Shown one piece after another: positions 1-10,828 of a stretch of DNA of 12,510 bases; within the stretch, counting starts at the first letter, position 1, and each line of letters opens with the position of its first letter. The position numbers were made by a program, and so were the translations under genes. Under the pieces are notes generated by a model that saw nothing but the letters and a program-made list of their open reading frames with translations, ran no database searches and had not been told where the DNA came from. Source of the DNA: Candidatus Hydrogenedentota bacterium (GTDB taxonomy: Bacteria; Hydrogenedentota; Hydrogenedentia; Hydrogenedentales; SLHB01); the NCBI GenBank assembly GCA_023384315.1, contig JAHDWY010000008.1:1-12510 (forward strand). Reading direction: 5' to 3'.

Positions 1-4140
<4,140 letters not shown>

Positions 4141-4466
4141 TCCCCGGCCCCGTCGCCGTGCAGTGGTAAGATAGAAACGCGTAGCTGGTCCTGCCAGTGG
4201 CAGCAAATACCCCCACAGGATTAGCAGCATCCTAATTCTGGCGTATACTCGCGTCCGAGTCAAGGCTCCCGCACCGCCACCACGGAGTTGGTTCGCAACG
4301 TGCGCGACTATCGGCACGTGCTTTCCGGCACATTGCGCTCTGCCATTGGGACGTTCAGGAAATGAAGGAGGGAACCGCCACGACACCTTCAAACACGACC
4401 GCGGATACCCCGATAACAGACGCAGGGCTAACGCCCTTGGCAAGTCCACCCAAACCCGCGAAGGTA
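4141..4466. other. Intergenic region between the kinase and the cyclic-nucleotide-fold gene
   Basis: No credible gene is seen in these 326 bases. The kinase frame happens to stay open through it, but no homologous N-terminal sequence appears before 4140. It holds the promoter candidate at 4235-4263. It also holds a small inverted repeat AGGGC/GCCCT (4424-4428 and 4433-4437, 4-base loop) about 30 bases past the stop of the upstream gene. That stem has no T tract on either strand, so it is only a weak terminator candidate. A Shine-Dalgarno-like AAGGAGG on the plus strand near 4365 has no start codon at a suitable distance. Confidence 0.6.
4235..4263 (-). promoter_or_regulatory. Candidate sigma-70-type promoter for the kinase gene
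   Basis: On the minus strand, TTGACT (4263-4258; 5 of 6 matches to the -35 consensus) is followed by a 17-base spacer and CAGAAT (4240-4235; 4 of 6 matches to the -10 consensus). Transcription would begin near 4228, leaving a leader of about 90 bases before the start at 4140. An ATTAG/CTAAT inverted repeat (4220-4224 and 4232-4236, 7-base loop) overlaps the -10 and could be an operator, though it is short enough to be chance. Confidence 0.4.
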
Positions 4467-4904
4467 CTACGCGGTGAAATGCTCCCAGGCCCGGTCTTCG
4501 AGCGTCTCACGCACCGTCGCGACTTCGGCCTCGCTGAAGTTGGCCATGAGCGCGTTCCAAAACTCGTTCCACTGAAACCGGATGACCCAGCACTCTTCGC
4601 GGGCGGTCAACGTGGCCGTGCGCATGCCCTTCGGATTGAATTGCATGACTTCGCCAAGGAGTTCCGGCGGCCGGCATTTGCTATACGGCATGTCCGCTTT
4701 CTGGATCCCGATAACACCCTTTAAGAGAACGAACCCCCGGTTCTTGCCATGCTTGTTCTCACGGGTCATCACCTGTCCCTCGGCAACGCGGCGCACGTCA
4801 CCGATGTCGATGATCACATCAGCTACTTTCTCGTTGAGATCACCCGGAAGAGAATGAATCACGGGGACTTGCAGGATGACCTCCCGCACCTTGTCCATGT
4901 CCAT
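4467..4904 (-). CDS. Stand-alone cyclic-nucleotide-binding (CAP/cNMP-fold) domain protein
   Basis: This 145-residue protein is almost exactly one cNMP-binding beta-roll with its C-terminal helices. There is no DNA-binding helix-turn-helix and no catalytic partner. Residues 10-65 fit the first strands (the stretch around RGFVLLKGVIGI resembles the 'yiilsGxvxv' strand of the family). The phosphate-binding cassette lies at about 82-99: L83-G84-E85-V86, then R95-T-A-T-L. The Gly-Glu pair and the Arg that contact ribose and phosphate in cAMP binders are kept, but the usual A-L and P-R contexts are not, so cAMP or cGMP binding is possible rather than assured. The start at 4904 has AGAGGG (4917-4912) with a 7-base spacer. 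The gene lies upstream of the kinase in the same orientation, with a 326-base gap. A partner protein is likely, since the domain alone has no output; no partner is identified. Confidence 0.88.
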   Translation of the reverse strand: MDMDKVREVILQVPVIHSLPGDLNEKVADVIIDIGDVRRVAEGQVMTRENKHGKNRGFVLLKGVIGIQKADMPYSKCRPPELLGEVMQFNPKGMRTATLTAREECWVIRFQWNEFWNALMANFSEAEVATVRETLEDRAWEHFTA

Positions 4905-4929
4905 TGCAGCGCCCTCTTCGGTTTTCGGT

Positions 4930-4948
4930 GTCGCTCCGGGAGAGCGAC
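4930..4948. other. Perfect 7-bp hairpin in the leader of the cyclic-nucleotide-fold gene
   Basis: GTCGCTC (4930-4936), a 5-base loop and GAGCGAC (4942-4948) form a perfect inverted repeat. It sits 25 bases upstream of the start at 4904, just before the Shine-Dalgarno sequence, and about 100 bases past the end of the dehydrogenase gene. No T tract follows on the minus strand (the next bases are A-rich), so a rho-independent terminator is unlikely. An operator or leader structure is possible. Confidence 0.4.
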
Positions 4949-5050
4949 CGACCGCTCCACGACCCCACTCGACCTAAGCATACCACCAATTGAGTGATTC
5001 TGCATGTGCGCAAGGGAAACCGCCATGCCTCTGCGGGGTTTGCGGAGTCG

Positions 5051-5881
5051 CTAGATGCCATACCCCCCGGTCACCTCGAGCGTGTGCCCCGTGATGTAGG
5101 ACGCATACGGCGAAGCCAGCAAAAGAATCCCCCCCGCCGCTTCTTCCGGAGTAGCCGTCCGGCCCAGTGGAATCATCATGGTCAGCATGTCGCGCATCTG
5201 TTGCGGAATGCCGATCGCAATCTCTTCGCCATCTACCGTGATCGTCTCCCCTTGCTCTTTCGCCTGGATCAACCGCGTCTCGATGGTGCCGAAGGCCACT
5301 GCGTTGCAGCGAATATTGAAATTGCCCCATTCCCGGGCCACCGTCTTGGTCATGCCAACGATGCCCATCTTGGCGGCGGCATAATTGATCTGCCCCGCAT
5401 TCCCATGCAGCCCCGACGTGGACGAAACATTAATGATGCATCGCGAAGACGGCTTGCTTCCCGCGGCCATCTCCGCCTTCGCGGCATCGCGCATGTAAGG
5501 CACCGTCGCGCGAATCATGCGGAACGGCGCAGTCAGATGAACGTCCACAATCGCGCTCCATTGCGGATCGGTCATCTTATGAATCACGCCGTCCCACGTG
5601 TAGCCCGCGTTATTCACGAGGATCGTGATCTTCCCAAAGGCATCGACCGTTGCCTTCATCAAGGTTTCCGGAAACGCGGGGTCCGTCACATCGCCGGGAA
5701 ACGCGATGGCCTCTCCCCCGGCCTTCTTGATCTCAGCGGCCACCGCCTCCGAGGGATCCGCATCGAGATCGCTGACGACGACCCTGGCACCCTCCGCCGC
5801 CATCATCTTGGCAGTCGCCGCACCGATACCCCGGCCGGAGCCGGTCACAATCGCCACTTGGTCTTTCAAAAGATCGGACAT
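5051..5881 (-). CDS. Short-chain dehydrogenase/reductase (FabG-like SDR)
   Basis: This is a classical SDR of 276 residues that reduces or oxidises a carbonyl or alcohol with NAD(P); no signal peptide, so cytoplasmic. The cofactor loop is TGSGRGIG (13-20). D38 at the end of the second strand (VVVSDLD) favours NAD over NADP. NNAG lies at 90-93. The catalytic set is S154, Y167 and K171 (YAAAK). The structural Asn of the usual tetrad is replaced by His (VDVHL, H115), as also occurs in peroxisomal multifunctional enzyme type 2. A segment of about 20 extra residues precedes the IPLGR helix (about 203-235) and probably shapes the substrate pocket. The C-terminus ends EVTGGYGI. The start at 5881 has AAGGA six bases upstream; an in-frame ATG at 5923 would add 14 residues unlike the family. 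It follows the ThuA gene after 65 bases, so co-transcription is likely. Substrate unknown; sugar or hydroxyacyl are both open. Confidence 0.93.
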   Translation of the reverse strand: MSDLLKDQVAIVTGSGRGIGAATAKMMAAEGARVVVSDLDADPSEAVAAEIKKAGGEAIAFPGDVTDPAFPETLMKATVDAFGKITILVNNAGYTWDGVIHKMTDPQWSAIVDVHLTAPFRMIRATVPYMRDAAKAEMAAGSKPSSRCIINVSSTSGLHGNAGQINYAAAKMGIVGMTKTVAREWGNFNIRCNAVAFGTIETRLIQAKEQGETITVDGEEIAIGIPQQMRDMLTMMIPLGRTATPEEAAGGILLLASPYASYITGHTLEVTGGYGI

Positions 5882-5946
5882 GGATATTCCTTCCGCTTGC
5901 TTAGCCTTGCATACACCCCTCAACGCACGAGAGGAACAACGTCAAG

Positions 5947-8900
5947 TTACTGGGTTTCGATGGACAACTCGTGGATGGACCACCAAAGCCCGTCGGTCGA
6001 ACCCGTCTGAATGATCTTCACGTAACGGCCCATCGTAGGCAAGAACGCAATCTCCGTCACCGAGCCCGTTCCTGCGCCCTTCGCGACAGGCTCTCCCCAG
6101 GTTTCGCCGTCCGTCGACAGGTATACCTCGTATCCCCGTGGATAGTCGCCCGGCGACGCCCCAGCATCCAGCGTCACCTTGGTTACTGTCGTTTCCCATC
6201 CAATATCGACTACGAACCACTGGCCATCCCTCTGCACCTCGCCGGTTGTCCATCGCGTCGAGGGATCCCCATCCAATGCCTTGCCTGCCTCGCCTTCGTT
6301 ATTCGACGCGGAAACCTTGTACGCTGTCTGCTGCAAGTTCTTCATCGCCGTCGCTGCTTCAGCCTTCACGGCATCGTCGCCCAGGTAGGGGGCAACCAAC
6401 TTCGCTAACGCGCCGTCCGTCTGCTTCCCGATACTGGCCAGCACAAGTTTCAACGCATCGGCGCTGCCCGCAGTCGCAAAGGCCGCGGAATACGCGTCCA
6501 CGTTCTCGTCGGACGAGCGTTGGGAAGGCAGTTCCATGAGGCTCAGATAGCCACGCAGTGCGCTTTCGGCCAGTCCCGTGTCCTTGGTATCCCGCACCAC
6601 CTCCAACAATTCCCCGGCTGGCGTCGCGTTCGGCCACCCGGACAGGGATCGGACCGCTGCCTTCTGCACCTCGATGTTCCGGGAACGCGCAGCATCGCGT
6701 AGCGCTTTCAAGGACGCATCATCGGCGATGTTTCCAAGAACACGGATAAGCGACGCTTGAACGGGCACGTTGTCCAGGGCCGCAGCATAAGCGTTCAACA
6801 CGGTCGACGCGTTGGACGATGCATCGCCGCCACGTCCGAGCGCGGCCACCACGGCGCGTTCCGCTTCCCCGCGCGCGCCTTCCGACAGTTCCGCCACGAG
6901 CAGCTCGACAAGCGCGGGAAGCTGTTCCGCCCCGGCCAACACCCCGAGGGAAGCAAACGCCTGTGTACGGACCGCTTCGTTTTCGTCTTTCGCCGCGGCA
7001 AGAAGCGCTGGTACGGCATCGTCCGCGTAGCGCGCTCCTAACGCCAGGACCAGTTCCACACGCACGCCATCGTTCGCGGATACCAACGCCTCCACGATCG
7101 CGCCATTCACATCGCTCCCCTGCAACGATTCCAGCGCCTTTCGCGCGGCCTGCTGCTCTTCGCCTGTCGCCTCTGCCGCAACGCTCGCAAGTTGTACAAC
7201 CGATCCCGCGTTGCCGAGAACACCCACCGCCTCCAACGCCGCCATCCGCACCGACGCGTCGCCATCCTCGAGCGCATCCGTTACGGCGGGCAATGCAGCG
7301 GCATCGCCGCGTTCCTTCAATGCGCTGACGAGCAGCGCCTTCCCCGGCGCAGGAATTCCCCCAAGCGCTTCGGCAAGACCCTCGGTTGCCCCCTCTCCTT
7401 CAACCCGCTGCACCGCGAATGCCGCGCTCGACCGGATCGATGCGTCATCGCCGGCCAGCGCTTCGACGAGGACCGGTAAAGCCTGTTCGCCTTTGGCCAG
7501 CGCGATCCCCTGAATCGCGGCAAGCCGGGTCACATGCGGCGCATCGGCTGCATACAGTTGCGAGTAAATGGCCGAAGCCGCTTCCGCTTCGCCGGATTCG
7601 AGCAGGCCATCCGCGCTTTCAAGAAGCGCATCGTTGACGGCGAGCACGAGCGGCTCCGTAGCCCGTGTGGCGGTGTTCTTCAGAACAATCGCCGCTTCAC
7701 GGCCGCCGATCTTGCCCAAGGCCACAATTGCCGCGCGAGCCGTTTCCACATCGTCGTCCGCAGTGAACCGTGCGAGATCGGCAACCGAACGCGGGTTCCC
7801 GCGTGCGCCAATCGTGTTGATGATTCCGATTCGTACGACGCCTTCCGTCTGTTCGAGCGCATCCTTTAACGCCACATCGGCGCGCCCCGGTTCCATGCGC
7901 TCGAGTGCGTAACGGGCATGGTCCGACTGCTCCGGATCAAGCAGCAGCTCGGACAGCACCCTGACCGAGTCCCGCGTGCCCATGATGTGGAGCTGCTTCG
8001 CCGCGTACTGCTTTCCATCAGAGGTCGCATCTTTCGACCCAAGCACGTCGTCCAACCGGCGTTCGAGCTGATCCCGCTTCGCCTCATCGCCGTGGGATTG
8101 CACGACCATATCCGCTACAAGCTGCAACCCGGATGCGTCCTTACCCGGTTCCCACGCGGCGATCTCGGCAAAAATGTTGTCAAGCACTTCGCCTTCGGCA
8201 TTGGCAAGGTAATCCGCGGGCAAAGCCGCGCTCGGCGTCGTGTCGGCCTCGAGATCGCCCAGGGCAAACTGAATGCCGTCGAGATAATGTTGGGCAACCT
8301 TCGGATTCCAATACGTCTTTTCGTTGTGGCCCAATGAGCAGTAGAACACCCGGCCCTTGCCGTACTTCCGCACCCATGCCACGGCGAAGTCGCCGTCCGT
8401 GCGCTTGATGCTCTCCTTCGTCATGTCGGTCTTGTCGGTGTCGAGACTGAGCAGGACCCGCAGCATGTCGCGCGAATAGGGCTCATCCTGGAACTGATAA
8501 ATCTCGTCCATGATGCTGAACCCGTGTCCATGGAAGGCCCGGTTCACCGGGTGGATCGGATCGTCAATCTTCAACGTCACCGTATCGCCCGCACCCCACG
8601 GGTGGCCATTAAAATATCCACCAATCATCTCACCGTAATCGGCCCACTGATAAAAACAATCAGTGGCGGCGTGAATCCCCACGAGCCCCTTTCCGCTATT
8701 GACGAAGTCGAGCAGGCTCTGCTTGAGCGCGGGATCTTCGAAGAGTTCGCCCGTCGTGTTCAACATGCAAACCGCGTCGAACTCCGCCAGCTTGTCCGGC
8801 GCGAACATGGCCGGGTCTTCACTGTGAACGGCCGTGTACGCGCCCGTCTTCTCGCCCATTCGCATGATGGCGTGGGTGCCGATGGGAATCGAACTGTGGA

Positions 8901-9081
8901 CGAACCCCTTGCATAGAGTGAACACCAGCAACTTGCGCGGTTTGGCAGGCTCCACCCGCGCCTTGGCCGGAACAGCCTTCTCGACGTTAGCAACCTCTTC
9001 AGGCTTCTGCGCGAAAGCCGCACCCGTTGCGACCGCGATGGCAGCGCAGAAGCTCAGTACACACGATACGCGGCGTTTCAT
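5947..9081 (-). CDS. Secreted ThuA-domain protein with HEAT repeats and C-terminal F5/8 type C domain
   Basis: The protein has 1044 residues. Residues 1-24 are a Sec signal peptide (KRR, hydrophobic core, AFA before Q25), so it is exported; no lipobox Cys is seen. A ThuA domain (glutamine-amidotransferase-like fold) spans about 49-277, with CKGFVHSSIP, GIHAATD (135-141), GGYFNGHPW (154-162), DEIYQF (192-197) and SLGHNEKTYWNP (249-260), all typical. Residues about 330-910 are a long run of HEAT/PBS-lyase-type helical repeats rich in Ala, Asp and Val (for example 'ALPAVTDALEDGDASVR'). Residues 920-1044 form an F5/8 type C (discoidin-like) carbohydrate-binding domain: ALDGDPSTRW, IGWETTVTKV, YEVYLSTDGETW and a terminal HELSIE strand. 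Many planctomycete ThuA-HEAT proteins also carry cytochrome c; none (no CXXCH) is visible here. The start at 9081 has GGGAG six bases upstream and gives a clean signal peptide; the frame is open to 9225 but that extension lacks family features. It lies 53 bases after the Gfo/Idh/MocA gene, like the thuB-thuA pair. Biochemical activity is not established. Confidence 0.93.
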   Translation of the reverse strand: MKRRVSCVLSFCAAIAVATGAAFAQKPEEVANVEKAVPAKARVEPAKPRKLLVFTLCKGFVHSSIPIGTHAIMRMGEKTGAYTAVHSEDPAMFAPDKLAEFDAVCMLNTTGELFEDPALKQSLLDFVNSGKGLVGIHAATDCFYQWADYGEMIGGYFNGHPWGAGDTVTLKIDDPIHPVNRAFHGHGFSIMDEIYQFQDEPYSRDMLRVLLSLDTDKTDMTKESIKRTDGDFAVAWVRKYGKGRVFYCSLGHNEKTYWNPKVAQHYLDGIQFALGDLEADTTPSAALPADYLANAEGEVLDNIFAEIAAWEPGKDASGLQLVADMVVQSHGDEAKRDQLERRLDDVLGSKDATSDGKQYAAKQLHIMGTRDSVRVLSELLLDPEQSDHARYALERMEPGRADVALKDALEQTEGVVRIGIINTIGARGNPRSVADLARFTADDDVETARAAIVALGKIGGREAAIVLKNTATRATEPLVLAVNDALLESADGLLESGEAEAASAIYSQLYAADAPHVTRLAAIQGIALAKGEQALPVLVEALAGDDASIRSSAAFAVQRVEGEGATEGLAEALGGIPAPGKALLVSALKERGDAAALPAVTDALEDGDASVRMAALEAVGVLGNAGSVVQLASVAAEATGEEQQAARKALESLQGSDVNGAIVEALVSANDGVRVELVLALGARYADDAVPALLAAAKDENEAVRTQAFASLGVLAGAEQLPALVELLVAELSEGARGEAERAVVAALGRGGDASSNASTVLNAYAAALDNVPVQASLIRVLGNIADDASLKALRDAARSRNIEVQKAAVRSLSGWPNATPAGELLEVVRDTKDTGLAESALRGYLSLMELPSQRSSDENVDAYSAAFATAGSADALKLVLASIGKQTDGALAKLVAPYLGDDAVKAEAATAMKNLQQTAYKVSASNNEGEAGKALDGDPSTRWTTGEVQRDGQWFVVDIGWETTVTKVTLDAGASPGDYPRGYEVYLSTDGETWGEPVAKGAGTGSVTEIAFLPTMGRYVKIIQTGSTDGLWWSIHELSIETQ

Positions 9082-9134
9082 GACGTTCTCCCTGAAACCT
9101 CGTCCCCCGATGCTCAACGACCTCGCCTCGCCCG

Positions 9135-10475
9135 TCATGTCAGCGTCCACGGGCTGCGCATGGGACGCGCAAGGGTCCGGTTCGCTTCTTCGTCGTCCAC
9201 GTACCGCCCCGCCACCGGGTCCCACTTCAACGGCCGCTTGAGCCGGTATGCGGTATTACCCAGATGGCACACCGTAATCGAACTCGCGCCGACTTCCACA
9301 TCGCAGATCGGTTTGGTCCGCGTACGGATGGCGTTGAGCCAGTCGTCATGATGGTTGTCGCTGTGGTAAAGGTGAACGTCATCGGGCGTGAGGGGCGTTT
9401 CGAGAATGGATGCCGGGTCGGACTCGATATATCCGCGGTTGACCATCACGCGGCCTTCGCTCCCGATAAACTCCACCCCGGCGCGCCCGCCGGAACCGCC
9501 GCCGTGATGCATGACGACTCCATTCGCGTACACGTACGTGAGAAGCTCGTAGCCGCCCGTGCCCGGCGCGTAGACTTCCACCGGCCCCGTTCCGTCCATG
9601 CCGAGTCCCCACTGGGCGATGTCGAAGTGGTGCGCGCCCCAGTCGCACATCATGCCGCCGGAATAATCGCGGTACTCGCGCCAGTTCGGCCAACCTTCGT
9701 ATTCCATCGGCGGCGCGATATCGGAGTTGTATGGACGATACGGCGCCGGCCCCAGCCACATATCCCAGTTCAGTGTTTCCGGCGTGGGTTCCGCCGGCAG
9801 GTAACAATCGCTTGGCGGACCGCCCACGTTGACGTGGACCGTATGCACTTTCCCAATGTGGCCGTTACGGACCAGTTCGCACGCCACCCGGAACTCCCGG
9901 CTCGACCGCTGTTGACTGCCCGTCTGGAACACGCGCCCATAACGGCGCACCGCCCTCACCATGGCCTGCGCCTCGTCAATCGTGTGACAGAGCGGCTTCT
10001 CGCAATAGATGTCCTTGCCATTCTTGGCCGCCTCGATGACGTTCAGCGCGTGCCAATGCTCCGGCGTCGCAATCACCACCGCGTCGATATCGTCGCGCGC
10101 GAGCAGCTCGCGGTAGTCGCCGTAGACGTCGCAACCCTGGTACGACCCCTGCCCGTCGCGCTGCGCATAGAACTCGTTGATCCGCGTCTCCTGCGCGTCC
10201 AGCCGCCGCGTCTCCACGTCGCAAATCGCCACGATCTGGCACTGCGGCCTCCCGAGAAAGCCGCCCACGTGCCCGCCCATCATCTTGCCCATGCCAATCA
10301 TGCCCAGCACCAGCCGCTCACTAGCCGGGGCGGCCCCTTCCGCACCCAAGGCGGACGAGGTGATGATATTCGGCGCGGCAATCGCAGCGGCCGTTCCCGC
10401 CACACCACGCTTCAGAAATTGGCGGCGGCTCAATGCGCCACGCTGCGAGGGTTTCGATTGCGGTTTCAATGCCAT
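9135..10475 (-). CDS. Tat-exported Gfo/Idh/MocA family oxidoreductase
   Basis: The 446-residue protein is predicted to oxidise or reduce a sugar, inositol or glycoside hydroxyl with a nicotinamide cofactor. Residues 16-44 form a twin-arginine signal (SRRQFLK, then an Ala-rich core ending SALGA), so export is in the folded, probably cofactor-loaded, state, as for Zymomonas glucose-fructose oxidoreductase. The Rossmann domain starts at 55 with GMGKMMG (61-67) and acidic CDVE at 85-88. ATPEHWH lies at 136-142 and the family hallmark EKP at 159-161. The C-terminal substrate domain has CDWGAHHFD (277-285), where H282/H283 and D285 occupy the catalytic His region. A tail motif, DDWLNAIRT (377-385), is typical of the bacterial 'Gfo/Idh/MocA with Tat' group. 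The start at 10475 has GGGGAGGAG upstream; the frame remains open to 10835 but would put the Tat signal 120 residues inside, so it was rejected. It is the first gene of the probable operon with the ThuA and SDR genes. Confidence 0.94.
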   Translation of the reverse strand: MALKPQSKPSQRGALSRRQFLKRGVAGTAAAIAAPNIITSSALGAEGAAPASERLVLGMIGMGKMMGGHVGGFLGRPQCQIVAICDVETRRLDAQETRINEFYAQRDGQGSYQGCDVYGDYRELLARDDIDAVVIATPEHWHALNVIEAAKNGKDIYCEKPLCHTIDEAQAMVRAVRRYGRVFQTGSQQRSSREFRVACELVRNGHIGKVHTVHVNVGGPPSDCYLPAEPTPETLNWDMWLGPAPYRPYNSDIAPPMEYEGWPNWREYRDYSGGMMCDWGAHHFDIAQWGLGMDGTGPVEVYAPGTGGYELLTYVYANGVVMHHGGGSGGRAGVEFIGSEGRVMVNRGYIESDPASILETPLTPDDVHLYHSDNHHDDWLNAIRTRTKPICDVEVGASSITVCHLGNTAYRLKRPLKWDPVAGRYVDDEEANRTLARPMRSPWTLT

Positions 10476-10583
10476 GGAATTCCACTCCTCCCCGAAGTCC
10501 TCAACGTGACGAAGACTTAAGAACCACGCGCCAGCTTTCGCCCTTCGTGCGAGCCTCACACCCGGCCCGGCACTCAAGGAGCG

Positions 10584-10589
10584 ATTATA
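10584..10589 (-). promoter_or_regulatory. Candidate -10 box for the oxidoreductase operon
   Basis: A perfect TATAAT occurs on the minus strand about 108 bases upstream of the start at 10475. No convincing -35 hexamer lies 16-18 bases before it; that position falls in the 7-base repeat (10606-10626). If used, the repeats would sit immediately upstream of the promoter, where activators or repressors often bind. One hexamer alone is weak evidence. Confidence 0.3.
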
Positions 10590-10605
10590 GATCACGCCAA
10601 GCAAT

Positions 10606-10626
10606 GAATAGCGAATGCGGAATCGC
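10606..10626. repeat. Period-7 direct repeat, three copies
   Basis: Three adjacent heptamers share GAAT: GAATAGC (10606-10612), GAATGCG (10613-10619) and GAATCGC (10620-10626). The block abuts the 9-base repeat array directly, with AAT continuing into its first unit. Confidence 0.6.
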
Positions 10627-10692
10627 AATAGGACGTATAGGACCCAAAGGACGAATAGGACATAAAGGCCTCGCCGGACGAATGAGACGTTT
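10627..10692. repeat. Left arm of a period-9 repeat array (AGGAC core)
   Basis: Cores recur at exactly nine-base spacing: AGGAC at 10630, 10639, 10648 and 10657, then decayed copies AGGCC at 10666, CGGAC at 10675 and GAGAC at 10684. Units are AGGACGTAT, AGGACCCAA, AGGACGAAT, AGGACATAA, AGGCCTCGC, CGGACGAAT and GAGACGTTT. The regular phase through the decayed copies indicates expansion followed by mutation. The arm is the approximate reverse complement of the array at 10715-10750. Confidence 0.85.
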
Positions 10693-10714
10693 GCCCCAAT
10701 CCCGCGGCGTGTTT

Positions 10715-10750
10715 GTCCTATAGGTCCTATATGTCCCATAGGTCCTATCC
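10715..10750. repeat. Right arm of the period-9 repeat array (GTCC core), inverted relative to the left arm
   Basis: Four units follow without a gap: GTCCTATAG (10715), GTCCTATAT (10724), GTCCCATAG (10733) and GTCCTATCC (10742). Each unit is the reverse complement of the ATAGGAC type in the left arm. Within the arm, TATAGG-T-CCTATA (10719-10731) is itself a near-perfect palindrome. A 22-base unrelated spacer (10693-10714) separates the arms, so the two could pair as a large imperfect hairpin or cruciform. Confidence 0.85.
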
Positions 10751-10828
10751 CCCCCACCGTTTGCTGCCGTTCCCACTCCCATGCTAGCGTGATGGCCATT
10801 GACCAACACCACGACAAACAGGAGTCGC

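Larger units (their letters stand above)
10476..10828. other. Divergent intergenic region between the oxidoreductase and the amidohydrolase
   Basis: These 353 bases carry no convincing gene. They hold, in plus-strand order, the leader of the oxidoreductase, a TATAAT box (10584-10589), a three-copy 7-base repeat, and two opposed arrays of a 9-base repeat. The last stretch before the amidohydrolase (10751-10828) contains AGGAG at 10820-10824, which decides its start; no good -35/-10 pair for that gene was found. Long open frames crossing the region exist only because the repeat has a period of three codons and contains no stop in some frames. Confidence 0.6.

Noticed and set aside
4141..4230. 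An earlier kinase start at the in-frame ATG at 4230
   Set aside because: It would add 30 residues before the conserved NLLFGILAVQ N-terminus, and the promoter candidate places the transcript start at about the same base.
4362..4724. A plus-strand frame whose first 30 residues look protein-like, with AAGGAGG nearby
   Set aside because: The AAGGAGG lies inside the frame just after its ATG, not before it, and most of the frame is antisense to the cyclic-nucleotide-fold gene.
4994..6010. A 338-residue plus-strand open frame opposite the SDR
   Set aside because: It is an antisense shadow of a classical SDR with all its motifs; no domain or ribosome-binding site supports it.
9264..10520. A 418-residue plus-strand open frame opposite the oxidoreductase
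   Set aside because: Its Arg/His-rich composition is typical of antisense shadows in GC-rich DNA, and the other strand encodes an unmistakable Gfo/Idh/MocA protein.
10627..10750. A CRISPR array as the explanation for the periodic repeats
   Set aside because: The units are nine bases, contiguous and without unique spacers; no cas gene is present.
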